Source: Rhodospirillales bacterium
GTDB lineage: Bacteria; Pseudomonadota; Alphaproteobacteria; Acetobacterales; Acetobacteraceae
Length of the DNA: 64,000 nt
NCBI GenBank assembly: GCA_025352565.1
Contig: JANXTF010000149.1
Location: 31,724-95,723, forward strand
Direction of reading: 5' to 3'
This document shows positions 34,239-41,894 of the stretch, in pieces. The notes beneath the pieces were generated by a model. It was given only the letters and a program-made list of their open reading frames with translations. It had not been told where the DNA came from and ran no database searches. Each line of letters starts with the position of its first letter. Position 1 is the first letter of the stretch. The position numbers were made by a program, and so were the translations under genes.

Positions 34239-34943
34239 CTACAAGGGGAGCGGGGACGCGCGCGTCCGTTCCACCGCAACCGCCAGCGCCTCCACCTCCA
34301 GGTCGTGAATGCCCAGGCTGCGCAGCCCGTCGCGGGTGTTGAACAGATATTCCGCCGAACTCCCCATCTCGCCGCGCGCGGTGGCAATGCGGCGGATCAC
34401 CTCGTCGGGCGGCAGCTCGCCCGCGTAGCTCATGCCATGGCGGTTGATGGTGAAGGTCAGCCCATGGCCGAACGCCGTGCCATCGATCCCGTGCATCGCG
34501 AGCCAGCGCGGCACGTAGGCGCCGGTCAGCATCTCGCGGCGCCACAGCAGCGCCAGCTCGTCCGCCAGCACATCGTCGGCCACCCGGAACGCGGCGCCAG
34601 TGCAGGTGCCTCCCTCGTCCATGCCGAGCAGCAGGCCGGGGTTGTCGCGGGTGCCGCGGCCGACCGGGGTGGAGAGGCAGAAGCGGCGGTGCCAGCCTTG
34701 CACGCTGGCGGCGCGGCGCTCGAGGTAGTGGATGGTGGGGTTCCAGATCAGCGAGCCGTAGCCGAACAGCCACGCGTCTCCGGGGGGCCGCTGGTCCAGC
34801 GCGTCGGTGAGCGATTGGCGCATCTCGTCGGCGGAGAGCAGGCGGATTTCCGGCGCGGCGCGGGCGAGCATGTCGCGCAGCGCGCCGCCGGCGAGGTTGT
34901 CGCGGGTGAGCGCGATGGGGCACGCGGGTCCGGGTTCGGTCAT
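34239..34943 (-). CDS. ChaC-like gamma-glutamylcyclotransferase
   Basis: 234 residues from the ATG at 34943. WLFGYGSLIWNP is the cyclotransferase signature, followed by GWHRRFCLSTPVGRGTRDNPG and GTCTGAAFRVADD. The motif RREMLTGAYVPRWL holds the expected catalytic Glu. Members degrade glutathione to 5-oxoproline and Cys-Gly. An extra N-terminal helix (about 60 residues) precedes the core, as in bacterial ChaC. It starts seven bases after the livF stop, so it is likely the last gene of the Liv transcript, an odd but possibly meaningful addition. Confidence 0.85.
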   Translation of the reverse strand: MTEPGPACPIALTRDNLAGGALRDMLARAAPEIRLLSADEMRQSLTDALDQRPPGDAWLFGYGSLIWNPTIHYLERRAASVQGWHRRFCLSTPVGRGTRDNPGLLLGMDEGGTCTGAAFRVADDVLADELALLWRREMLTGAYVPRWLAMHGIDGTAFGHGLTFTINRHGMSYAGELPPDEVIRRIATARGEMGSSAEYLFNTRDGLRSLGIHDLEVEALAVAVERTRASPLPL

Positions 34944-34950
34944 GGCAGGT

Positions 34951-35643
34951 TCATACCCCGAGATAGCGCCCGGCCTCACTCGCGAGTTGCGCGATGCCTC
35001 CGGTCCAGACGATGCGGCCGGTCTCGATCACGGCGGCGCGGTCGGCCACGCGGGCGGCGAAATGCAGATTCTGCTCGGCCAGCAGCACCGTCACGCCCTC
35101 GCGCTTGAGGGCGAGGATGGCGCGGGCCATCTGTTCCACGATCACCGGCGCCAGGCCCTCGCTGGGTTCGTCCAGCAGCACGAGGCTGGGGTTGCCCATG
35201 AGCGTGCGGGCGATGGCCAGCATCTGCTGCTCGCCGCCGCTCATGCGGCCACCGGGCCGGGTGGGCATCTCGCCGAGGTTGGGGAACAGGGTGAACAGTT
35301 GTCGCGGGGTCCAGGGATCGCGTCCGGCTCGCGCGGGGCGTTTTCCCACTTCGAGGTTCTGCATCACGGTGAGGTCGGTGAAGATGCGCCGTTCCTCCGG
35401 CACGTAGCCGAGTCCGGCGCGGGCGATGCGGTACGTCTCGGCGCCCGCGATATCGGCGCCCGCGAACCGGATCGCGCCGCTGGTGGGGCGCACGAGGCCG
35501 ATCAGCGACTTCATCGTGGTGGTCTTGCCGGCGCCGTTGCGCCCGATCAGCACCAGCACCTCGCCGGCCGCGATCGCGAACGACACGCCTTGCAGAATAT
35601 GCGCGCGGCCGTAATGGGCGTGCAGATCCTCGACCTCCAGCAT
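34951..35643 (-). CDS. livF: ABC transporter ATPase, LivF type
   Basis: 230 residues from the ATG at 35643. Walker A is GRNGAGKTTTMK, the signature is MSGGEQQMLAIARTL and Walker B is LVLLDEPSEGLAP. LHAHYGRAHILQGVSF and a SEGL loop after Walker B are typical of LivF. Energises a branched-chain-type importer together with LivG. The gap to the livG stop is two bases. The longer open frame upstream to 36534 is a shadow of livG. Confidence 0.9.
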   Translation of the reverse strand: MLEVEDLHAHYGRAHILQGVSFAIAAGEVLVLIGRNGAGKTTTMKSLIGLVRPTSGAIRFAGADIAGAETYRIARAGLGYVPEERRIFTDLTVMQNLEVGKRPARAGRDPWTPRQLFTLFPNLGEMPTRPGGRMSGGEQQMLAIARTLMGNPSLVLLDEPSEGLAPVIVEQMARAILALKREGVTVLLAEQNLHFAARVADRAAVIETGRIVWTGGIAQLASEAGRYLGV

Positions 35644-35645
35644 GG

Positions 35646-36404
35646 TCAGTGACCGCCGGTGGTGACGCCGGAGCCGAGATAGACCTGGCGGACGCGGGTG
35701 TCGGCGCGGATGGCGGCGGCGTCTCCCTCGGCGATGAGTTCGCCGCGCGCCAGCACCAGGATGCGGTCGGCGACGTCGAACACCACGTCCATGTCGTGCT
35801 CGGTGAACAGCACGGCGAGGCCGCCGGTGGTGGCGAGGTCGCGGGCCAGGCGCATCAGCGCCACCCGCTCGGCGGGCGCCATGCCGGCGGTGGGCTCGTC
35901 CATCAGCAGCAGCCGGGGCGCGTGCGCCAACGCCACCGCCAGTTCCAGCCGCTTGAGGTCGCCATAGGCCAGCACCCCGGCGGCGCGGTGCGCCTGGCCG
36001 TCCATGCCCACCCGCGCCAGCAGCGCCTGCGCCTCGGCCGCGTGCATCGCGGCGGCGGGGCGCCAGAAGCGCCGGATTTCGCCCGCGTGAGACAACAGGG
36101 CCATCTGGACGTTCTCGCGCACCGTCATGCTGGCGAAGGTGGCGGTGATCTGGAAGGTGCGGCCGACGCCCAGGCGGAACACGCGGCGCGGCGCGAGGCC
36201 GGTGATGTCGCGCCCGGCCAGCATCACCCGCCCGCCATCTGGACGAAGCTGGCCGTTCAACATGTTGAAGCAGGTGGATTTGCCGGCGCCGTTGGGGCCG
36301 ATGAGCGCCAGCATCTCGCCGGGCGCCACGGCGAACGAGATGCCGGCGACCGCCATCACGCCGCCGAATCGCTTCTGGAGGCCGGACACCACGAGGGCGT
36401 TCAT
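35646..36404 (-). CDS. livG: ABC transporter ATPase, LivG type
   Basis: 252 residues from the ATG at 36404, which overlaps the permease stop (ATGA). QKRFGGVMAVAGISF begins the LivG domain; Walker A is GPNGAGKSTCFNML, and GRTFQITATFASMTVRENV is the LivG-specific Q-loop. The signature is degenerate: LAYGDLKRLELAVALA instead of LSYGxQR, with Asp-Leu-Lys where Gly-Gln-Gln is usual. Walker B is LLLMDEPTAGM. The altered signature occurs in part of this family and need not abolish activity. Confidence 0.88.
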   Translation of the reverse strand: MNALVVSGLQKRFGGVMAVAGISFAVAPGEMLALIGPNGAGKSTCFNMLNGQLRPDGGRVMLAGRDITGLAPRRVFRLGVGRTFQITATFASMTVRENVQMALLSHAGEIRRFWRPAAAMHAAEAQALLARVGMDGQAHRAAGVLAYGDLKRLELAVALAHAPRLLLMDEPTAGMAPAERVALMRLARDLATTGGLAVLFTEHDMDVVFDVADRILVLARGELIAEGDAAAIRADTRVRQVYLGSGVTTGGH

Positions 36405-38239
36405 GCCTCGCGTCCGCGCAGCCACAGGCGTTGCGCGGTGCCGGCGATGCCGTCCGGAAAAGCCAGCACGAGGACGACGATGATGGCGCCGAGCGCGAAG
36501 CGCCAGAGGTCGGTCGCCAGCAGCAACGCGTCATACAGCCCGGTATAGGCCAGCGCCCCGATGACGGGGCCGGCTAGCGTGCCGACGCCGCCCAGCAGTA
36601 CCATCAGCAACGCATCCACCGAATGGCCGATGGCGATGAAGCTGGGGAACACGCTGCCCTTGGAATAGGCGGCGATGCCGCCCGAGAGCCCGGCGCAGGC
36701 GCCGGCCACGGCGAATGCGGCGAGGCGGATGGCGCCATCGTCAAGCCCGATGGCTGCCGCCCGCAGCGGCGAATCCCGCGTGGCCCGCAGCGCGTAGCCG
36801 AACGGGGAGCCGAGCACGCGGCGCAACGCCAGTGTGGCGCCCAGGCACACCGCAAGCGCCAGCCAGTAGAACACGCGCGGATCGGCGGCCCAGGCCGCAG
36901 GCCACACGCCGAGCACGCCGTTGTCGCCCCCGGTGAGGCCGGTCGACTGGAACGCCACCGCCCACACGATCTGGGCGAAGGCCAGCGTCAGCATCGCGAG
37001 GTACACGCCGGACAGCCGCACCACGAACCAGCCGAACAGCAGCGCCACGGTCCCGGCCACGATCGGTGCCAGCAGCATCCCTGCCGGCATCGGCAAGGCG
37101 AGGGATTTCGCGGCCAGGGCGGCGGTGTATGCGCCGATGCCGAACCAGGCGGCGTGGCCGAAACTGGGCATGCCGCCCGGCCCCATCATGAAATGCAGCG
37201 AGGCGGCGAACAGGACCGCGACCGCCATCTCGGTCAGCACCGACAGCGCGAACGGGCCGACCACGAGCGGGGCCGCGATCGCCAGCGCCAGGGCGGCAAC
37301 GCCAGCCCAGCGCAGAGAAGCGGGTGCCGCGCGCACCACCGAAGGAGGCGCCTCGGCGCGCGACACCGGCTGCGCGCGCCCCAGCAGCCCATGCGGCCGC
37401 AACACCAGCACGACCGCCATCACCGCGAACACGAGAATGGACGTCGCACCTGGGATCAGCACGATGCCGAAGGCCTGGAGCAGCCCGATCAGCAGGCTGG
37501 CGAGGAACGCGCCGGGCAGGCTGCCGAGGCCGCCCACCACCACCACCACGAAGGCGTCGGTGATGATCGACAGATCCATCTGCAGGTTGGCCGAGCCGTC
37601 CGGCAAAGCGAGCGCGCCGCCGATGCCGGCCAGGGCGGCCCCCAGCGCGAACACCGAGGTGAACAGCATCCGCTGATCCACGCCCAAGGCCGCCACCATG
37701 TCGCGGTCCTGCGTGGCCGCCCGCACCAGCGTGCCCCAGCGGGTGCGGGTGAACAGCAGCCACAGCAGCAGGAGCACGAGCGGACCGATGGCGATGAGGG
37801 CCAGGTCGAATTGCGGAAAACGCTCGCCCAGGAGGATGACCGAGGCGCGCAGCCAGCGCGGGCGGGGCAGCGCCAGATCCTGCGCGCCCCAGATTTTCAG
37901 GGCGATGTCCTGCACCATCAGCACCACGCCGAAGGTGGCGAGCAGCTGCAGCAATTCGGGCGCGCGGTAGATGCGCCGCAGCAGCGTGGTTTCAAGCACC
38001 AGCCCCAGCAGCGCGGTGGCGGCCCCCGCCAGGAGGATGCCGAGCACAAACCAGCCGGGGTCGGTCGGCAGGCGGGTGAGGATGCTCCAGCCGATATAGG
38101 CGCCGAGCAGATACAGGCTGCCATGGGCGAAGTTCACCACGCGGGTGACGCCGAAAATGACCGTGAGGCCGGCGGAGACCAGGAACAGGGACGAGGCCGC
38201 GGCGAGTCCGGTGAGGGCCTGGAGGAGGAGGAAGTTCAT
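36401..38239 (-). CDS. Fused LivH-LivM permease
   Basis: 612 residues from the ATG at 38239. The N-terminal half (about 1-290) is LivH-like (GLTVIFGVTRVVNFAHGSLY, GLGSLPGAFLASLLIGLLQA). The second half (about 320-612) is LivM-like (FAASLHFMMGPGGMPSFGHA, STGLTGGDNGVLG, GGVGTLAGPVIGAL). Two permease subunits in one chain replace the usual separate genes. Alternative starts upstream fall in the hairpin repeat at 38300 and are rejected. The stop overlaps livG (ATGA). Expected ligand is the product bound by the protein at 39122. Confidence 0.9.
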   Translation of the reverse strand: MNFLLLQALTGLAAASSLFLVSAGLTVIFGVTRVVNFAHGSLYLLGAYIGWSILTRLPTDPGWFVLGILLAGAATALLGLVLETTLLRRIYRAPELLQLLATFGVVLMVQDIALKIWGAQDLALPRPRWLRASVILLGERFPQFDLALIAIGPLVLLLLWLLFTRTRWGTLVRAATQDRDMVAALGVDQRMLFTSVFALGAALAGIGGALALPDGSANLQMDLSIITDAFVVVVVGGLGSLPGAFLASLLIGLLQAFGIVLIPGATSILVFAVMAVVLVLRPHGLLGRAQPVSRAEAPPSVVRAAPASLRWAGVAALALAIAAPLVVGPFALSVLTEMAVAVLFAASLHFMMGPGGMPSFGHAAWFGIGAYTAALAAKSLALPMPAGMLLAPIVAGTVALLFGWFVVRLSGVYLAMLTLAFAQIVWAVAFQSTGLTGGDNGVLGVWPAAWAADPRVFYWLALAVCLGATLALRRVLGSPFGYALRATRDSPLRAAAIGLDDGAIRLAAFAVAGACAGLSGGIAAYSKGSVFPSFIAIGHSVDALLMVLLGGVGTLAGPVIGALAYTGLYDALLLATDLWRFALGAIIVVLVLAFPDGIAGTAQRLWLRGREA

Positions 38240-38299
38240 GGGCCGCGGAACCCCTCCCCGGGCCGCTCCCGAAAAGCACCCAGGTCCACCCATCGTTTG

Positions 38300-38340
38300 C
38301 TTCCCCCTCCCCCTTGTGGGGAGGGTCGGGGAGGGGGAAG
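38300..38340. repeat. CTTCCCCCTCCCC hairpin repeat inside the Liv operon
   Basis: CTTCCCCCTCCCC (38300-38312) is an exact inverted repeat of GGGGAGGGGGAAG (38328-38340). An internal CCCCTTGTGGGG could pair instead. It sits in the 145-base gap between the Pro-rich anchored protein and the LivHM gene, where it could reduce read-through or protect mRNA. The stem sequence is the same as at 46427. Confidence 0.75.
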
Positions 38341-38384
38341 TGCGGCACAATCGAATCGCGGGATCGTGCGGGCAGCGCCGCCGC

Positions 38385-39125
38385 TCACTCGTCCGGCTCG
38401 AATTTTCGCCGCAGCAGCGCGTAGCCGGTCAGCATCGCGGCCAGTGCCAGGCCGCCGCTGATCAGCAGCACCCAGGGGATCGGCGGCGGCGCGCGCATGG
38501 CGGCGGCGTAGGCCTCGCCGGGGTTCGCCGGGATCGCCAGCGCGCTCTGACCCTGACGCCTCGGCGCGCTGCCGCCGAGATCGGGCATGGAGCGGCCTTC
38601 GGGCATATAGACCGTGCCCGGACCGGCCGGCCGGGCCGGCGGCATGGGGGGCGCCACGGGCCGCGCGATCGGCGGCGGCGGCGCCGGACGCGCGCCCGGC
38701 GGCAGCTCGATGAACGCGGCCGCGATGTCGGCGGCGGGCACGAACAGCGCCACGGTGTCGGCGGTGTTCTTGGCGGGCGACAGCCGCACGAGGCCGGTCT
38801 GACGGCCGACCACGCGCCACGCCTCGAACGGCGTGACCTTCGCGCATTGCCCCCGCGTCATCATGAATTCGATCCACACCGGGTCGCGCGCGCGGGGATT
38901 GCGCGGGTCGTTGATGACGACCGCCGATTTCGGGTCCACGCAGCCGAACGTCTCGTGCGAAACGCGGCTGAGTGTGATGGTGGCGGGCGGGGGCGCGCGG
39001 TTGCCGGTGACATGGGTGGGCGTGGAGTTGGTGCCGGCAATGCGCGCGATAGCCGAAGCCGGGACGGCGAATGCCACCAGAACCGCAAGCAGGGTTCGCC
39101 GGAAGCACGCGCCGCCCAGCCTCAT
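38385..39125 (-). CDS. Pro-rich, membrane-anchored protein of unknown function in Liv operon
   Basis: 246 residues. Its ATG overlaps the stop of the binding-protein gene (ATGA). Signal peptide (residues 8-28), then a domain containing SHETFGCVDPKSAVVINDP and FMMTRGQCAKVTPFEAW with two cysteines that could form a disulfide. A Pro-rich linker (RPAPPPPIARPVAPPMPPA) leads to one C-terminal membrane helix (IPWVLLISGGLALAAMLTGY) and a short cytoplasmic tail. No family was recognised. Topology suggests a periplasmic domain held on a flexible stalk, possibly assisting delivery of substrate to LivHM. Confidence 0.7.
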   Translation of the reverse strand: MRLGGACFRRTLLAVLVAFAVPASAIARIAGTNSTPTHVTGNRAPPPATITLSRVSHETFGCVDPKSAVVINDPRNPRARDPVWIEFMMTRGQCAKVTPFEAWRVVGRQTGLVRLSPAKNTADTVALFVPAADIAAAFIELPPGARPAPPPPIARPVAPPMPPARPAGPGTVYMPEGRSMPDLGGSAPRRQGQSALAIPANPGEAYAAAMRAPPPIPWVLLISGGLALAAMLTGYALLRRKFEPDE

Positions 39126-40321
39126 CCGGCCCGCATCTTCTTCACCGCGGCATCGTCGGGGAGCGCATCGGCGCCGTCGATGTAGCGCCAATCCACCATG
39201 GTGCCGTGACCGTCCTTCAACGCGGTTTTTCCGACATATGTGCCCAAAGTCGACTGATGATCCTGCGCGCGCCACATCGCACGGCCGAACGGAGTCGCGA
39301 ACGCGGCCCCGGCAAATCCGTCGGCCATTTTCTCGGTGTCGGTGCCGCCGGATTGGGTGATGCCGGCGACGATGGACGCGATCAGCGCGGCCCCCACCAC
39401 CGAGCCCATCTTGGGCAGTTCGTTGAATTTGGCGCGGTACGCCGCGATGAACGCCTGGTTGGCGGGATCGGTCACGGCGCTGACGGGATAGCCGGTCACC
39501 AGCCAGCCCTCGGGCGTCTCGGCGCCCAGCGGATCGAGATATTCCGGCTCGCCGGTCAGCACCGACACCACCGCGCGGCCATCGAACAGGCCCCGCGTGT
39601 TGCCCTGCCGCACGAAGCTGGTGAGGTCGCCGCCGAAGGTGACGTTGAGGATCGCGTCCGGCCTGGCCTGCGCGAGTGCGGCCACCGTGGCGCCGGCGTC
39701 GATCTTGCCGAGCGTCGGAAGCTGGTCGCCCACCCATTCCACGTCGGGCCGGGCGGCCGAGAGCAGCTGCTTGAACCACTTCACCGTCGAGGTGCCGTAT
39801 TCGTAGTTCGGCGCGACCGTCGCCCATTTTTTGGCCTTCAGCTTGGCGGCATCCGGCACCAGCATGGCTGCCTGCATGTAGGTGCTGGGGCGCAGGCGGT
39901 AGGTGTACCGGTTGCCCTTCTCCCACACGAGCGCGTCGCTCAGCGGCTCGCCGGCGACAAAGAGTTTTTTATTCTGGAGCGCGAAGTCGGTGAGCGCGAG
40001 CCCCACGTTCGACAGGAAGCCGCCAGCCAGGAGATCGACCTTCTGGTCGTTCAGCAACTCGCCCGCCAGGCGGATCGCGTTCTGCGGCTGGCCCGCGTCG
40101 TCGCGGCTGATCACTTCGAGCTTGCGGCCGAGCACGCCGCCCGCGGCGTTCACCTGCTCCAGCGCCAGCTGCCAGCCATTGCGGTAGGGCAGCGTGAACG
40201 CGGCGGCGGCGGTGTAGGAGTTTATCTCGCCGATGCGGATCGGCGTGCTGGTCTGGGCGCGCAGGATGGCCGGGGCCGCGAGCGTGGCGCTGGCGGCGAG
40301 CAGGGTGCGGCGGGTGAGCAT
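39122..40321 (-). CDS. Liv-type ABC substrate-binding protein
   Basis: 399 residues from the ATG at 40321, with GGAGA upstream. The export signal LTRRTLLAASATLAAPAILRAQ has the twin-Arg look of Tat substrates. The fold is typical: PIRIGEINSYTAAAAFTLPY, NAAGGVLGRKLEVISRDDAG, and QPQNAIRLAGELL. TYRLRPSTYMQAAML and a C-terminal MVDWRYIDGADALPDD are characteristic of binding proteins for aromatic or heterocyclic acids and amides rather than leucine, though this is an inference. It lies between the AA_synth gene and the Pro-rich protein, immediately next to the catabolic genes. Confidence 0.85.
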   Translation of the reverse strand: MLTRRTLLAASATLAAPAILRAQTSTPIRIGEINSYTAAAAFTLPYRNGWQLALEQVNAAGGVLGRKLEVISRDDAGQPQNAIRLAGELLNDQKVDLLAGGFLSNVGLALTDFALQNKKLFVAGEPLSDALVWEKGNRYTYRLRPSTYMQAAMLVPDAAKLKAKKWATVAPNYEYGTSTVKWFKQLLSAARPDVEWVGDQLPTLGKIDAGATVAALAQARPDAILNVTFGGDLTSFVRQGNTRGLFDGRAVVSVLTGEPEYLDPLGAETPEGWLVTGYPVSAVTDPANQAFIAAYRAKFNELPKMGSVVGAALIASIVAGITQSGGTDTEKMADGFAGAAFATPFGRAMWRAQDHQSTLGTYVGKTALKDGHGTMVDWRYIDGADALPDDAAVKKMRAG

Positions 40322-40338
40322 GGCGGTTTCTCCAATGT

Positions 40339-40914
40339 TCAACGCAGGCCGTCCTGGCCCAGGATTTCGGTTATGGCGAGTCCGCCGATGCGCGCCAGCG
40401 GGCGGCCGCTATCGGTGACGACGATGGCCACCACGATCTCGTCGCGACGCGGTGCGTCGGCCACGCGGATCTCCATGGCGTCGAAATGGCTGCGGACGAA
40501 GGCGGCGTCCTTGTGGCCGAGGGGCACGTCGATCGCGCACCCCATTCCGCCGCGCTTCTTGGCACTGGGCACGAGGGCGGCGCCCTTTTCCACGGCCGCG
40601 CGCAAGGGCGCGCCGAGTTTGGGGTGCAGGATGGCGGCGGCGTGTTCCAGCTCGCCGTCCTCGCCCACGATCGCGCCCTTGCCGTAGCTCTGCGCGTCGG
40701 CGGGCGCGATGCCGAGGGCGCGGACGGCACGTTCGCCGAGCAGCGCGCCGAGCATCTCGCCCAGGGCCGCCAATTCGCCGAGGTCGGCCGCATGGCGGCC
40801 TGCGAACGGGTTCGCCACCACGGCGATGGCGGCGGCCTTGCGGGTGGGCGGCGCGATCTCCTGGCCCGCCTCGTGCCAGGTCTCTTCGACGACGGTGATG
40901 AGCTTGCGGATCAT
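40339..40914 (-). CDS. AA_synth (DUF1185) family protein
   Basis: 191 residues from the ATG at 40914, overlapping the UPF0280 stop (ATGA). MIRKLITVVEETWHEAG, AIAVVANPFAGRH and YGKGAIVGEDGELEHAAAI are family landmarks, along with RRDEIVVAIVVTDSGRPLAR at the C-terminus. The family is annotated as amino acid synthesis from weak evidence, and its reaction is unknown. It has a compact alpha/beta fold with no cofactor motif. Adjacency to UPF0280 and to the heterocycle reductase and Liv importer suggests a step in ring degradation. Confidence 0.82.
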   Translation of the reverse strand: MIRKLITVVEETWHEAGQEIAPPTRKAAAIAVVANPFAGRHAADLGELAALGEMLGALLGERAVRALGIAPADAQSYGKGAIVGEDGELEHAAAILHPKLGAPLRAAVEKGAALVPSAKKRGGMGCAIDVPLGHKDAAFVRSHFDAMEIRVADAPRRDEIVVAIVVTDSGRPLARIGGLAITEILGQDGLR

Positions 40915-41738
40915 GTTCGTTCCAGGGCCGGGATAGTCATGCCGCATACCTTCATCTCGCCGCGAAGGGCGAGGATTGCGCCGTGGATCAGGTCCGCCGC
41001 GATGAGAGAGTGGGCGACGCGGGCGCCCGCGTCCAGGGCGGCGTGGATTTCAGCGCGCGTGAGCGGGCCGAGATGCCAGGTGACGCGACGGTGGCCGAGG
41101 TCCGATGCCGGGTCGATGTCGGTGGCGGGGCGGCGGGTGACGGCGGGGTGGCCGGGCAGATCGACCGCGTTGGCCACCACGCTGGCCGCCGCATCGGCCT
41201 CGGCGGCGGTCGCGGCCAGGATGGTGACGGCGTCGGCGATGCCGAACGAGAAGCTGCGCCCGCCCTGGCCCTTGCAGGCGCGGCCCGAGGTGGCGATGCC
41301 GCGCGTCGGTTCGTGGGCATGCAGGATGAACCGGCCGTCGAGAGCGGGCGCCGCGAGATCCGCCACCAGCCCGCAGCACAGGGTTTCGCCGGGCGCGAGG
41401 TGAAAGGCGATGTCGCCGCCGTTGTTGACGCTGGCGGTGCGCAGGGCGCGGCCTCGCAGCAGCGATGCCAGCAGGTCGTCCGCCACCGCGCCGGCCACCG
41501 CGGCCATGGGCGTGATGAACGCGTCCGCATGGCGCGCGACCGCTTCGTGCATCCGGGACGCGACGCGGCCTTGCGGCGGCAGCGAGGGAAGGGGGGTGCG
41601 GAGCGCCGGCAACTCGGCGCAGAGTTCGGGGAGGATGCCGGGGAACGCGGCGCGGGCCTGCTCCAGGGCGCGCGCGACTTCATCCGGAGCGCCGGTCGCC
41701 GCGAGCAACACGTCGATGGGGCCGTGGCGCAGGCGCAT
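40911..41738 (-). CDS. UPF0280 family protein (ApbE-like fold)
   Basis: 275 residues from the ATG at 41738 (MRLRHGPIDVLLAATG). Conserved blocks are DAFITPMAAVAGAVADDLL, SVNNGGDIAFHLAPGE, and GIATSGRACKGQGGRSFSFG, followed by ADAVTILAATAAEADAAASV. These resemble the FAD-binding blocks of ApbE flavin transferases (SVNNGGDI is close to the ApbE GGxDI motif), so flavin binding or flavinylation is plausible. Family reaction unproven. It follows hnr by 156 bases and couples to AA_synth. Confidence 0.82.
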   Translation of the reverse strand: MRLRHGPIDVLLAATGAPDEVARALEQARAAFPGILPELCAELPALRTPLPSLPPQGRVASRMHEAVARHADAFITPMAAVAGAVADDLLASLLRGRALRTASVNNGGDIAFHLAPGETLCCGLVADLAAPALDGRFILHAHEPTRGIATSGRACKGQGGRSFSFGIADAVTILAATAAEADAAASVVANAVDLPGHPAVTRRPATDIDPASDLGHRRVTWHLGPLTRAEIHAALDAGARVAHSLIAADLIHGAILALRGEMKVCGMTIPALERT

Positions 41739-41844
41739 CAGGGGCGCGCCCGCGCGGCGATGCGAGGGAGCACGCCGGCGCTGGGCTCGCGGCGCATGGT
41801 GGTTGCATGCCGATGGAGGATTTTGCTGCGCGTGCGGCGCCAGA

Positions 41845-41883
41845 CTGTGCAAATCTTGAAGCGATTAATTGCCATCGAACCCT
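41845..41883 (+). repeat. 39-base dispersed repeat, copy 2
   Basis: CTGTGCAAATCTTGAAGCGA continuing to GAACCCT, with 37 of 39 bases shared with 17992-18030 (that copy on the minus strand). It lies in the gap between hnr and the UPF0280 gene, 12 bases from the hnr stop and 107 bases from the UPF0280 start. Confidence 0.8.
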
Positions 41884-41894
41884 AAGGGCGCCCA

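Noticed and set aside
34951..36534. One large fused ATPase frame
   Set aside because: Upstream half is a shifted-frame shadow of livG; the real livF begins at 35643.
17992..41883. Attachment-site pair flanking an integrated element
   Set aside because: The two 39-base copies are inverted, not direct, and no integrase or phage gene lies between them.
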